From Candidatus Pullichristensenella stercorigallinarum (lineage in GTDB: Bacteria; Bacillota; Clostridia; Christensenellales; Aristaeellaceae), in assembly GCA_018712945.1 (NCBI GenBank), contig DVFZ01000108.1, forward strand, positions 1 to 62,402: a stretch of 62,402 bases of DNA. Direction: 5' to 3'. A model generated the notes under the pieces. That model did not search any database. It had not been told where the DNA came from and saw nothing but the letters and a program-made list of their open reading frames with translations. Each line of letters starts with the position of its first letter. The first letter of the stretch is position 1. Both the position numbers and the translations under genes were made by a program. Of the stretch, positions 9,636 through 17,055 are shown piece after piece.

Positions 9636-9963
9636 CGCACGCAGGGATATTCTCGTTTTGCCCCCTGCGCATGTTCCAGGCAAGCGACGCCTCTGAGCGA
9701 AAGATCGCCAATGCCCTTCACGGCTTGGCCCAATCCCTCCTTCCGAAAAATTACGGCCATACGATTGAATCGCGGTGCCCACAGTGGGCGTCGCTTTTGA
9801 GTCATAGGCTTGCGTCCGGTTTCAACAGCGTTGGCGGCAAGCGTTTCCGGTTTGGCTATCCGTTCCTTCTCCGCCCAGCAGCGGGAATAGAATAGATTAA
9901 ACATGCTCCACGCAAAAAACGATGCTCTCCCCTGCAGTCCGGATAAAGTTTTATCAGATTCTA
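9636..9963. other. no gene recognised
   Basis: Both strands carry short open frames here, but none has a good ribosome binding site, family resemblance or conserved context. The stretch lies between the radical SAM stop and the TetR-regulated promoter. Confidence 0.4.
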
Positions 9964-9992
9964 TTGACATAATGTCAGAGCTCCATTATAAT
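9964..9992 (+). promoter_or_regulatory. promoter of the tetR-flavodoxin operon
   Basis: Perfect consensus TTGACA-17-TATAAT. The -35 is inside one TGACA-N3-TGTCA palindrome, and a second palindrome lies 9 nt beyond the -10, a classic layout for repression. Confidence 0.8.
9965..9977. promoter_or_regulatory. TetR operator copy 1 (TGACATAATGTCA)
   Basis: A 13-nt palindrome TGACA-TAA-TGTCA overlaps the -35 of the tetR operon promoter. The same motif occurs four more times in the window, only at this promoter and the flavin reductase promoter. Confidence 0.7.
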
Positions 9993-10001
9993 GATTATCG
10001 T

Positions 10002-10014
10002 TGACAGTATGTCA
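10002..10014. promoter_or_regulatory. TetR operator copy 2 (TGACAGTATGTCA)
   Basis: Palindrome TGACA-GTA-TGTCA just downstream of the -10 of the tetR operon promoter, covering the expected transcription start. Confidence 0.7.
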
Positions 10015-10152
10015 AATGCCGCAGGAAAAACCGTATAATTTCAGCGGGCCAAACCGCTTGAACGCTCCCCCCATCTGGTTTTGCGGGGATTTCTCTTTCG
10101 CAGAATTGGAGGACAGGCGTTTGGCCATGGATTCTGAAGGGAGTTTTGTTTC

Positions 10153-10290
10153 ATGAACCACAAAGAGAGAACCAGCGAAAAGGTAGAGGAATTGTTTCAC
10201 ATACCTGCTGCCGGGGATGAGGGCACTGACCCGGAATTCATGCAGATCTACGCCCTGAACGCCGCAAGGGAATTCCTGGAGGAAAAATAA
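10153..10290 (+). pseudogene. 45-residue remnant of a carboxymuconolactone decarboxylase-like gene
   Basis: A short intact ORF with a plausible site (GGGAG, 9 nt upstream). Its start (EKVEELFHIPAAGDEGTDPEFMQI) resembles the N-terminus of small clostridial carboxymuconolactone decarboxylase-like proteins, and its end (LNAAREFLEEK) resembles their C-terminus. The simplest reading is an in-frame internal deletion that removed the core. It is first in the tetR operon, 27 nt before tetR. It could still be translated, but no catalytic core remains. Confidence 0.45.
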
Positions 10291-10317
10291 TCGCCCGACA
10301 GAATGGAGAGGACAGCT

Positions 10318-10947
10318 ATGCCGAAGGGCTCGCCGGAACTGGCCAAAGCGCGGAAGGAAGAAATCATCGCCGCCTGCGAAAAACTCTATGAAACGATGTC
10401 GTTTAAGGAGATCACCATCCGCGATATCGGAAACGCCACCACCTTTGGCCGTACATCCGTCTACAACTACTTTCAGACCAAGGAAGAAATCTTCCTGGCG
10501 CTGTTGCAGCGCGAATACGAGGCCTGGACGGCCGACCTTATGGCGCTGGCGGCTTTGGAAGGCCCACGCACGCGCGCGGCACTGGCCGATGGGCTGGCGC
10601 ACACGCTGGAAAAGCGCATGTTGCTTCTGAAAATCATGAGCATGAACCACTTTGACATGGAAGAAAACAGCCGTGAGGAGCGGCTGGTCGCCTTCAAGGT
10701 GGCCTACGGCGCTTCGCTGCGGGCGGTGGAACGCTGCCTGGAAGCGTTCTGCCCGGAAATGGACGCAAAGGCCAGGCAGGATTTTCTCTACGCCTTTTTC
10801 CCCTTCATCTATGGCGTCTATCCCTATACGGCAGTGTCGGACAAACAGCGCGCGGCCATGCGCGACGCGCATGTGGACTATGTTTATCAATCCGTCTATG
10901 AAATCACCCACAATTTCTTGAAGTTGTTATTGCGGGCGATTCCCTGA
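10318..10947 (+). CDS. TetR/AcrR family transcriptional regulator
   Basis: 209 residues. The N-terminal TetR helix-turn-helix is clear (IIAACEKLYETMSFKEITIRDIGNATTFGRTSVYNYFQTKEEIFLALL). The remainder is helical, as expected for a ligand-binding and dimer domain. The ATG used lies 7 nt after GGAGAGG; an ATG five codons upstream would put that site inside the gene. Its own promoter carries two TGACA-N3-TGTCA palindromes, pointing to autoregulation, and the flavin reductase promoter at 15.3 kb carries three more. The co-transcribed flavodoxin and FMN reductase suggest a redox or quinone-like inducer (inference). Confidence 0.92.
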   Translation: MPKGSPELAKARKEEIIAACEKLYETMSFKEITIRDIGNATTFGRTSVYNYFQTKEEIFLALLQREYEAWTADLMALAALEGPRTRAALADGLAHTLEKRMLLLKIMSMNHFDMEENSREERLVAFKVAYGASLRAVERCLEAFCPEMDAKARQDFLYAFFPFIYGVYPYTAVSDKQRAAMRDAHVDYVYQSVYEITHNFLKLLLRAIP

Positions 10948-10979
10948 TGCAAACAATTTTGAAAAAGGAGCAGTGCGCT

Positions 10980-11453
10980 ATGAGCAAAGTATTGGTCGCT
11001 TATTTTTCCGCCAGCGGCGTCACCGCCGCAGCCGCAAAAACCCTCGCGCAAGCAGCCGGAGCAGATCTGTATGAGATTCGTCCCGCAGTTCCCTATACAC
11101 CGGCCGACCTGCGCTGGACGGACAAAAATTCCCGCAGCTCGGTGGAGATGCGCGATTCCTCCTCACGCCCGGCGCTGGCCGACCATGACGCCCCCATAGC
11201 GGAGCATGACGTCATCCTACTGGGCTTCCCGATCTGGTGGTATGTGGCTCCGACCATCATCAACACCTTCCTGGAGAGCTACGATTTTTCCGGCAAGAAC
11301 ATCATCCTTTTTGCTACGTCTGGGGGCAGCGGCTTTGGCAAGACCGTGCAGGTGCTTGCGCCCAGCTGTCCGGGCGCAACAATCCGCGAGGGCAAATTGC
11401 TCAACGGCCGTCCTTCCGCAGCGGCTCTGAAAACGTGGGTGGAAGCGCTGTGA
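10980..11453 (+). CDS. cytosolic flavodoxin-like protein
   Basis: 157 residues with the flavodoxin fold: FMN-phosphate loop at the N-terminus (KVLVAYFSASGVTAAAA), the conserved FPIWWYVAPTIINTFLESYDFSGKNIILFATSGGSGFG block, and a C-terminal strand-helix. No export signal. Proteins of this flavodoxin_4 type are low-potential FMN carriers. It lies 32 nt after tetR, and its TGA overlaps the GTG start of the next gene, so the two are translationally coupled. Confidence 0.9.
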   Translation: MSKVLVAYFSASGVTAAAAKTLAQAAGADLYEIRPAVPYTPADLRWTDKNSRSSVEMRDSSSRPALADHDAPIAEHDVILLGFPIWWYVAPTIINTFLESYDFSGKNIILFATSGGSGFGKTVQVLAPSCPGATIREGKLLNGRPSAAALKTWVEAL

Positions 11454-11986
11454 AAATCGTGATATTGATGGGCAGTCCGAACAAAAACGGCTCTACCAGC
11501 CTACTGGCGGAGGAGTTTACGCGCGGCGCGCGGGAGGCCGGGCACAATGTCGAACGGATTGATGCGGCGCATGCGGATGTCCATCCCTGCACCGGCTGTA
11601 TCCACTGTGGCTATGAAGGCCCGTGCGTGCAGAAGGACGGCGTAGACGCCATCCGCGCCAAAATCCTCAGCGCGGACATGATTGTGTTTGCGACGCCGCT
11701 ATACTACTATGGCATGTCCGCGCAACTCAAGGCGCTGCTCGACCGCTTCTGCGCCTTCAACAGCAGCATCCAGAAAAAACGCATGCGCTCGGCGCTGATC
11801 TCGGTGGCATGGAACAGCGACGATTGGACGTTTGAAGCGCTCATGGCGCATTACCAGACGCTTACGCGCTACCTGAACCTGACGGACATGGGAACGGTGC
11901 TCGGCTACGGTTGCGGCACGCCCTCCATGACCCGGCGTTCGCCCTATCCCCAGCAGGCGTATGCGCTGGGACGGGGCCTGCGTTAG
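11450..11986 (+). CDS. NAD(P)H-dependent FMN reductase / flavodoxin family protein
   Basis: 178 residues. The N-terminal ILMGSPNKNGSTSLLAEEF loop binds FMN phosphate. The CTGCIHCGYEGPCVQKD cysteines and the DMIVFATPLYYYGMSAQLKALLDRF segment are typical of clostridial multimeric flavodoxin/iron-sulfur-flavoprotein-type reductases. The GTG start overlaps the preceding stop (GTGA). Its partner is probably the flavodoxin upstream. The end (GYGCGTPSMTRRSPYPQQAYALGRGLR) is complete. Confidence 0.88.
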   Translation: MKIVILMGSPNKNGSTSLLAEEFTRGAREAGHNVERIDAAHADVHPCTGCIHCGYEGPCVQKDGVDAIRAKILSADMIVFATPLYYYGMSAQLKALLDRFCAFNSSIQKKRMRSALISVAWNSDDWTFEALMAHYQTLTRYLNLTDMGTVLGYGCGTPSMTRRSPYPQQAYALGRGLR

Positions 11987-11999
11987 TCTCAACATGGCA

Positions 12000-12037
12000 A
12001 ATCCGGAGCCTGGCGCCAAGCGCCAGGTTTCCGGATT
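12000..12037. terminator. long hairpin after the tetR-flavodoxin operon
   Basis: AATCCGGA-G-CCTGGCGC pairs with GCGCCAGG-TT-TCCGGATT around a CAA loop, 13 nt beyond the FMN reductase stop. No long T-run follows, so its efficiency is uncertain. Confidence 0.55.
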
Positions 12038-12063
12038 CCCGTTTGGTTTCGCAAAACAACTGT

Positions 12064-12105
12064 AAGCCGCCCGCTCCCGGCATGATTCCGGAAGCGGGCG
12101 GCTTT
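12064..12105. terminator. bidirectional terminator between convergent operons
   Basis: A 12-bp stem AAGCCGCCCGCT / AGCGGGCGGCTT followed by T on the plus strand. It lies between the FMN reductase and the exported flavodoxin gene, which face each other. Confidence 0.65.
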
Positions 12106-12229
12106 GCCCCGTACAGGCCCCAATTCTTCAGTTTACCGGCATCTCCACAGCTCCATGCGCTTCGATGCGCGCCCCCCATCCGCGTTTCGAAGTTCACGCG
12201 GGGAAAACGCCGCGCGGCGGAAAGATTTT

Positions 12230-12949
12230 TTATTCCGCGGCGGTTCTGATCGCAATGGGGAGCTCCAGGGAGCGCAGCCATTCCTCAATGACCGGCTGGC
12301 AGGTGGCGATGTCCGGGCGGTAGACGCCGATGGGGTCCAGCACCGTGCAGTCCTCGGGAAGCGACGCGCGCATGTCCCGCACCGAACCGGAAATACCGCC
12401 CGTACCGTGGGCCACGAAGGGCACCACCGTCTTGCCGGAAAAGTCGTATTCCTCCACAAAGGTCAGGACCGCCATCGGGCAGGAGTACCACCAGTTGGGC
12501 ATGCCCAGAAAGACGATATCGTACTGCTCCATATTTTCCACATGCGTCCTGAGCGCGGGGCGGGCGTTATCGGCGAGTTCGTCGGAAGCGCGGTTGAGGC
12601 ACTCGTCGTAGACGCTGGAATAGGGTTCCTCCACCTGAATGGAGAACAAATCGCCGCCCACCAGGTCGTGGATATGCCCGGCCATCACCGCCGTGTTGCC
12701 CGGCGCGAGCACGCTGGCGCTGCTGGTGGCGTCTACGCCGCTGTTTGCGTCGCCCATGTTGTCGTAGTGCTCAAGGGCGCTGTCGATGGCGGCCCCGGCA
12801 TCCTCGACGACGGTATTGTCCGCCCAAGTAAAGTAGGCGATGAGGATTTTGGAAGGCGCTTCCTGCGCGGGAGCGGCTTCCGCCAGCACGCCGCAGGGGA
12901 AAGCAAGGGCCGTCAAAAGCGCCAGCATAAGGGCCATGCCTGTTTTCAT
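12230..12949 (-). CDS. exported flavodoxin-like protein
   Basis: 239 residues. The N-terminus is a signal peptide (MKTGMALMLALLTALAFPCGVLA, cleavage likely before EAAP). A flavodoxin_4 fold follows: ILIAYFTWADNT, GGDLFSIQVEEPYSSVYDECLNRASDELADNARP, YDIVFLGMPNWWYSCPMAVLTFVEEYDFSGKTVVPF, GTGGISGSVRDM. An insert after the FMN loop (GVDATSSASV) is shared with the other exported flavodoxin at 14 kb, so the two are probably paralogues. Exported flavodoxins are uncommon; with the adjacent membrane protein they suggest an extracytoplasmic electron-transfer role (inference). Confidence 0.85.
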   Translation of the reverse strand: MKTGMALMLALLTALAFPCGVLAEAAPAQEAPSKILIAYFTWADNTVVEDAGAAIDSALEHYDNMGDANSGVDATSSASVLAPGNTAVMAGHIHDLVGGDLFSIQVEEPYSSVYDECLNRASDELADNARPALRTHVENMEQYDIVFLGMPNWWYSCPMAVLTFVEEYDFSGKTVVPFVAHGTGGISGSVRDMRASLPEDCTVLDPIGVYRPDIATCQPVIEEWLRSLELPIAIRTAAE

Positions 12950-13094
12950 GGAAATTCCTCCTCAAACGCGATGAATTTATGATAGATTTCAGAATCTGCG
13001 CAAAAGGGCATTGCGCGCCATCCGTCTTGCGTGAACCTTTCGGGATTCCCTGTATGCAGAGAGCACGCTGGCCGGCAGGAACACCGCTTTCCCT

Positions 13095-13790
13095 TCATTG
13101 GGAAATTCCTTTTTTCGCGCCCCTGTGCCCCGCGGCGCGCAGCGTCTTTCCCAGATAGTGCGTCACTGCCGCCCACATGGCCAGTATGCACAGGTAGGAG
13201 GCGACGAACAGCAACGGCGGTTCCCCATAGGGCAGGAAGGCAAAATCCCGCAGCATGAACAATTCCATCCACAGCCCGCGCGCAATGAACTGGTACGCGC
13301 CGAAGATGAACGCCGACGCAAGGCAGATCCGCGCCGCGAACACGCCGGTTTTAGCCGCGCGCCCTTTACAAGCGCGCTTCGCCATGCCCAGAAACATATT
13401 CCAGTGCAGCCCCAAATGCAGTCCGGTGAGCACAAAGCCCCACATCGTAGAAACCATGTGCATTTCCCGCCCCAGCGCGCGCATGCCCAAATCCAGAAAG
13501 CGGAATAGATAGCGGGAAACCATGATAGAACTGGCGATGATGGCAACCATTGCCAGCGTCAACAGCGCGTCCACCGCCGTGAGCAGAACGCGCCGCGGGG
13601 TGTATTTGCCCCGCAGCAGGCCGCGGTGCCAGCCGCCGTTGAGCGCATGATGCAGGATAAACAGCAGGCACAGCGCCACGCCCAGCCATTCATGCGCCAG
13701 GCCGTCCACCATGTGGTAGCCCATTTGAAGGATGAACAGAACCGTCATCGCCGCATCGACGGCGATTTTTACGATTGCCTTCGGCTTCAT
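13095..13790 (-). CDS. DUF4405-type membrane protein
   Basis: 231 residues with about five or six membrane segments (for example TVLFILQMGYHMVDGLAHEWLGVALCLLFILHHALNG, LLTLAMVAIIASSIMV, MWGFVLTGLHLGLHW, AFIFGAYQFIARGLW, LLFVASYLCILAMWAAV). Histidines inside the helices (GYHMVDGLAHEW, HHALNGGWH, GLHLGLHW) are placed as in four-helix cytochrome b-type proteins, so heme binding is plausible but unproven. The AGGAGG site overlaps the stop of the exported flavodoxin 9 nt upstream, so the two genes form a unit. Confidence 0.75.
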   Translation of the reverse strand: MKPKAIVKIAVDAAMTVLFILQMGYHMVDGLAHEWLGVALCLLFILHHALNGGWHRGLLRGKYTPRRVLLTAVDALLTLAMVAIIASSIMVSRYLFRFLDLGMRALGREMHMVSTMWGFVLTGLHLGLHWNMFLGMAKRACKGRAAKTGVFAARICLASAFIFGAYQFIARGLWMELFMLRDFAFLPYGEPPLLFVASYLCILAMWAAVTHYLGKTLRAAGHRGAKKGISQ

Positions 13791-13799
13791 GCGCCCTCC

Positions 13800-14477
13800 T
13801 TATTCCAGCGCCAGGCCATCGAGCCACGCCTGGATGGCCGCCGCGCTCTCCACCACGTTGGAATCCTCCACATGCAGGCCCTCCAGCAGCGTCGCGCCCG
13901 GCAAAAGTTCCGCCAGCGTGCTCTGTGCGCGGGCAAAGCTGCCGCCGCCGGAAGAAGTGAAGGGGATGACCGTCTTGCCGCTCAAGTCGTTTTCCTCCAG
14001 GAAAGTATACACGGCCATGGGCAATCCGCCCCACCAGTTCGGGAAGCCAAGGAAGACTGTATCGTACTGGCCGAGGTTTTCAACGCCCACGGCCAGTTCC
14101 GGACGGGCGTTGCCAGCCTGTTCATCTGAGGCTACATCCAGCGTTTCGTCATAGCTGGCGGGATACGTCTCCACGGTCTGGATGAGAAACAGGTCGCCGC
14201 CGGTTTGGGAAGCGATTTCTTCGGCCATGAAGCCGAGGTTTCCCACAATCCCGCCATCTTCGGTTACAATGACGCTGGCGGAAGAGGAGGCGTCCACGTC
14301 CTCCGGGAAGTCTGTATTGCCCACGCGGGAGAAATAGGCCACCAGGATGTGGCTGGAGGGCGCGGCGGGGTCCGCCGTTTCTGAGGCAGGCGCAGCCGTT
14401 TCTGCGCTTTCCTCCGCCAGCGCGGCGCAGCCAAGGGACAGAATGAGGGTCAACAATAGCGCGATGGTCTTTTTCAT
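13800..14477 (-). CDS. exported flavodoxin-like protein
   Basis: 225 residues. A signal peptide (MKKTIALLLTLILSLGCAALA) is followed by a low-complexity Ala/Glu/Pro linker (residues about 22-45) and a flavodoxin_4 fold (ILVAYFSRVGNTD; FMAEEIASQTGGDLFLIQTVETYP; YDTVFLGFPNWWGGLPMAVYTFLEENDLSGKTVIPFTSSGGGSFARAQ). LGC in the signal peptide is a poor lipobox match. The ATG chosen follows GGAG; the frame is open further upstream without a ribosome site. It is paralogous to the exported flavodoxin at 12.2 kb and coupled to the DUF4405 gene. Confidence 0.85.
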   Translation of the reverse strand: MKKTIALLLTLILSLGCAALAEESAETAAPASETADPAAPSSHILVAYFSRVGNTDFPEDVDASSSASVIVTEDGGIVGNLGFMAEEIASQTGGDLFLIQTVETYPASYDETLDVASDEQAGNARPELAVGVENLGQYDTVFLGFPNWWGGLPMAVYTFLEENDLSGKTVIPFTSSGGGSFARAQSTLAELLPGATLLEGLHVEDSNVVESAAAIQAWLDGLALE

Positions 14478-14508
14478 TGGTCTACGCTCCTTTGATCGGC
14501 AAATGGGT

Positions 14509-14667
14509 CTATGCACATAAGCTCCTGTAATGCTTTGCGTCTCCAAAGAATACCGCTGGACTTATCAGACCATGGGCATCTCCCGTGCGCTGCGGGTATC
14601 GCCGCCCGCCGCCCCACGGCCATGTGCCCAGCGCAATGACGGGAAGGTTTCGCATTTCCCGCTCCAT
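14509..14667 (-). pseudogene. N-terminal remnant of an aldo/keto reductase
   Basis: A 52-codon ORF with a good AGGAG site. Its first 20 residues (MEREMRNLPVIALGTWPWGG) are a typical aldo/keto reductase N-terminus (the NLPVIGLGTW strand), then the sequence becomes unrelated and stops. The rest of the barrel is absent. It lies 19 nt downstream of the flavin reductase stop in the same direction, so an aldo/keto reductase probably once belonged to that operon. Confidence 0.5.
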
Positions 14668-14686
14668 GGCGATACTCCTTTGGGTT

Positions 14687-15247
14687 TCAGCGCTTATTTC
14701 CGGCGGCTTCCTTGAAGGAAAGGCACTTGCCGAGAACTTCGCCCGTTTTCAAGTATTCGTAGGTGGGAAACTCAAACAGCACCGGCTTGAGGGCGTGATA
14801 GTCGATCTTCCCCGCCTCGTTCAAACACGCTTCTTCCACATAGGTGTTTTCAATCTTGCAGATAAAGCTTTCGAAGTTGGGCGTCGGATACAGATCAACC
14901 ACCGAACACCCCATGGCCAGCGGCGATTTGCCAATCACCGGCGTGCCCGCCGCGCCCATTTCATAGGCGAACAGGCCGGACTTGTCCGCCTTCGCGCCGC
15001 TCACGGAGCCGGCGTAATCCGCCTCGGGCAGCATTTCCTCGCTGACGAGGTTCACCGACAGCTTGCCCTCCTTCTTGATTGCGCCGTTGATGAAGTGCGG
15101 CGCGGCAAGGCTGACCAGGATGCGGTCATGGCCGATGATGCCCACATGCGCCACCAGCGTCCAGGTGGGCTTGCCTTCGTGCATCGCGCCGATGACCGTC
15201 GCTGGCGTGGGATACAGCGCCAGGAGAGAACCGACATTCTTTTTCAT
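14687..15247 (-). CDS. flavin reductase family protein (FMN-binding split barrel)
   Basis: 186 residues of the flavin-reductase-like domain: VGSLLALYPTPATVIGAMHEGKPTWTLVAHVGIIGHDRILVSLAAPHFINGAIKKEGKLSVNLVSEE, then KADKSGLFAYEMGAAGTPVIGKSPLAMGCSVVDLYP. Such proteins bind FMN in a split barrel and often reduce flavin or protect against electrophiles. The start follows AGGAGG. The promoter upstream is perfect consensus and carries three copies of the palindrome also found at the tetR promoter, so the TetR at 10.3 kb very likely represses it. Confidence 0.88.
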   Translation of the reverse strand: MKKNVGSLLALYPTPATVIGAMHEGKPTWTLVAHVGIIGHDRILVSLAAPHFINGAIKKEGKLSVNLVSEEMLPEADYAGSVSGAKADKSGLFAYEMGAAGTPVIGKSPLAMGCSVVDLYPTPNFESFICKIENTYVEEACLNEAGKIDYHALKPVLFEFPTYEYLKTGEVLGKCLSFKEAAGNKR

Positions 15248-15267
15248 TGCTGTGACCTCCTGTATTT

Positions 15268-15280
15268 TGACATAATGTCA
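15268..15280. promoter_or_regulatory. TetR operator copy 3 (TGACATAATGTCA)
   Basis: Identical to copy 1 at the tetR promoter. It lies in the leader of the flavin reductase gene, 20 nt before the start codon. Confidence 0.7.
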
Positions 15281-15282
15281 TT

Positions 15283-15295
15283 TGACACAGTGTCA
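15283..15295. promoter_or_regulatory. TetR operator copy 4 (TGACACAGTGTCA)
   Basis: Palindrome TGACA-CAG-TGTCA touching the downstream edge of the -10 of the flavin reductase promoter, at the transcription start. Confidence 0.7.
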
Positions 15296-15322
15296 TTATA
15301 TAACCATGTTGACACAATGTCA
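15294..15322 (-). promoter_or_regulatory. flavin reductase promoter (TTGACA-17-TATAAT)
   Basis: On the minus strand TTGACA and TATAAT are separated by exactly 17 nt. As at the tetR promoter, a TGACA-N3-TGTCA palindrome begins inside the -35 and another abuts the -10. Confidence 0.75.
15310..15322. promoter_or_regulatory. TetR operator copy 5 (TGACACAATGTCA)
   Basis: Palindrome TGACA-CAA-TGTCA overlapping the -35 of the flavin reductase promoter. Confidence 0.7.
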
Positions 15323-15494
15323 ATATTCAATTCCAAAATTTACAATTTCCAGCGCCATACTCCTATTGCAAAAACGCCAAATCCTTCCAAACCGCCTTGC
15401 CGCCGCGATGCGAAATATCCATTTCCGATAAACAGAGGAGCCGAGCAAATTTTTACCCGGCTCGCACATATCATCCTGTAACGGCCTGATGGAT

Positions 15495-16001
15495 TCAGCT
15501 TTGAAGCTGCTCAATTTCAATCAGGCCAGACATTTCCGCAATGTATTCGCTTCCTGAAACCGCCTGTCCCAGGATATACAGCCCGCTCGCGGGACTGGCA
15601 TCGTCATAAAACATGACGATGTCGCCCCAGGGGGCATAGTAAGCCAGGGTACCCACGGCGCCGCCTGCCTGCGGCGCGTCGCTGACGTCCAGTTCCTGCG
15701 GCGGATAGAATATCTTTTCGTTGGTACTGTAATCCTCCACTTCCACGCGCAGGGGAAGCTGCGCGTAAAGATCCTGGGCGGCCTGGCTGTCGTTCAGCGC
15801 AAATACGATGTCGTTCCCATTGGCCGTCACCTGGATTTGCAACATGGTTTCATCTTCCTCCGCGCCGTCCAGCGAAGCGCTGGCCTCCCCCTCTTCCAAA
15901 ATGGAATCTTCATTGAAAGTACCCCGGGCAACCTCTCCCTGCCCGCAGGCAGACAGGGAAAACAACAGCAGGGCGCAGAGCAACGAAAGCATTTTTTTCA
16001 A
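15495..16001 (-). CDS. cyclophilin-like fold lipoprotein
   Basis: 168 residues beginning at TTG. The signal peptide ends in a good lipobox (MKKMLSLLCALLLFSLSACG), so it is probably a lipoprotein. The mature part resembles the cyclophilin-like (TM1367-type) domain: MLQIQVTANGNDIVFALNDSQAAQDLYAQLPLRVEVEDYSTNEKIFYPPQELD...GTLAYYAPWGDIVMFYDD. The TTG overlaps the stop of the upstream hydrolase and has GGAGG 9 nt before it; the next ATG is too far from that site. It is the last gene of the operon that begins at the MerR-like gene. Confidence 0.8.
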   Translation of the reverse strand: MKKMLSLLCALLLFSLSACGQGEVARGTFNEDSILEEGEASASLDGAEEDETMLQIQVTANGNDIVFALNDSQAAQDLYAQLPLRVEVEDYSTNEKIFYPPQELDVSDAPQAGGAVGTLAYYAPWGDIVMFYDDASPASGLYILGQAVSGSEYIAEMSGLIEIEQLQS

Positions 16002-16957
16002 GGCCGTTTTCCTCCTGATCGTAGGTTTTCGCTGAAAAATGCCGCCAGCTTGTCAAAAGGAATGCGGTCCAGCCGGTCGTAAAGGTCGATGTGTTCCGCG
16101 TCTTTCACCACAAACATCTCCTTGGGCTCGGCCGCGGCAGCATAGGCATTGTCGCTGAAAAACCGCGAATGGGCCCGGTCGCCGACCACAAAGAGAATGG
16201 GGCGCGGGGAAATCTCGTCAATAAAGTCCAGCAGCCGGAAATTCATCATCGCAAGGTCGCTGGTGGTGGTAAAACCGCCCCGGGCATTGGGATGATGCCC
16301 ACGCTTGAGCGCATAGAAGCGGAACCATTCCGCGCCCGGCTCCGGAAGATCCGCCGGCACCGCGTCAATGGGCTGTTCCGGAAAGCTGGGAATATATTCC
16401 GGATATCCATTTTCCGCGTCGATCCACCGCTGCCTGGACAGGCGCTCCTTAGCCGCCTGAACCGCCTCCCTGTCCATGCCCAGACGGACAGCGGCGCTCA
16501 TGTCATACATGCTCACCGTCGCCACGGCCTTGATCCTGGTGTCGCACTGGGCCGCGGAAAGCGCAAAGCCTCCCGAGCCGCAAATGCCGATAGCGCCAAT
16601 TTTTTCCCGGTCAACAAAGCTCTGCAAGCCCAAATAGTCAACCGCGGCGCTGAAATTTTCCACAAAGATGTCCGGCGAGGAAACGTTGCGCGGGAACCCG
16701 CCGGATTCGCCCATGAAGGACTGATCAAAAGTCAAGGCCACAAAGCCCTTTTGCGCCAGTTCGTTGCCATACACGCAGGGTCCCTGCTCCTTGACGCCTC
16801 CGTAGGGCGCGCCGACGATCAGGGCCGCATGCTTTTGCCCCATATCCATATCCTTTGCATGGTAAAGTTCGCCAACGACCTCCAAACCATAGCGGTTTTT
16901 GTAAACCACCCGTTTCCTTACCACGGTTTCGCTCAGCGCCGAGATGTGTCCGGCCAT
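15998..16957 (-). CDS. alpha/beta hydrolase (dienelactone hydrolase-like)
   Basis: 319 residues with an alpha/beta-hydrolase layout: LYHAKDMDMGQKHAALIVGAPYGGVKEQ, FVALTFDQSFMGESGG, the nucleophile elbow GICGSGGFAL (GxCxSG rather than plain GxSxG), and late residues LFVVGDRAHS (Asp) and KDAEHIDLYD (His). It resembles clostridial alpha/beta hydrolases with an N-terminal strand extension. The ATG follows AAGGAGA; the longer upstream frame would overlap the DUF3737 gene and is rejected. Its TGA overlaps the TTG of the lipoprotein. Confidence 0.85.
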   Translation of the reverse strand: MAGHISALSETVVRKRVVYKNRYGLEVVGELYHAKDMDMGQKHAALIVGAPYGGVKEQGPCVYGNELAQKGFVALTFDQSFMGESGGFPRNVSSPDIFVENFSAAVDYLGLQSFVDREKIGAIGICGSGGFALSAAQCDTRIKAVATVSMYDMSAAVRLGMDREAVQAAKERLSRQRWIDAENGYPEYIPSFPEQPIDAVPADLPEPGAEWFRFYALKRGHHPNARGGFTTTSDLAMMNFRLLDFIDEISPRPILFVVGDRAHSRFFSDNAYAAAAEPKEMFVVKDAEHIDLYDRLDRIPFDKLAAFFSENLRSGGKRP

Positions 16958-17055
16958 AAGAATTCTCCTTTCCAAAATGACAGCTTCTTTCAGAATCGCG
17001 CGATTCGCCGCCCATACGTCCGCGATAACCGCCGCTTCATTGGCGGCCACCGTTC

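Noticed and set aside
9608-9970. 120-codon minus-strand frame starting inside the tetR operator
   Set aside because: Its ATG overlaps the operator and -35 of the opposite promoter, GGAG is 11 nt away, and the product resembles nothing known. Kept as non-coding.
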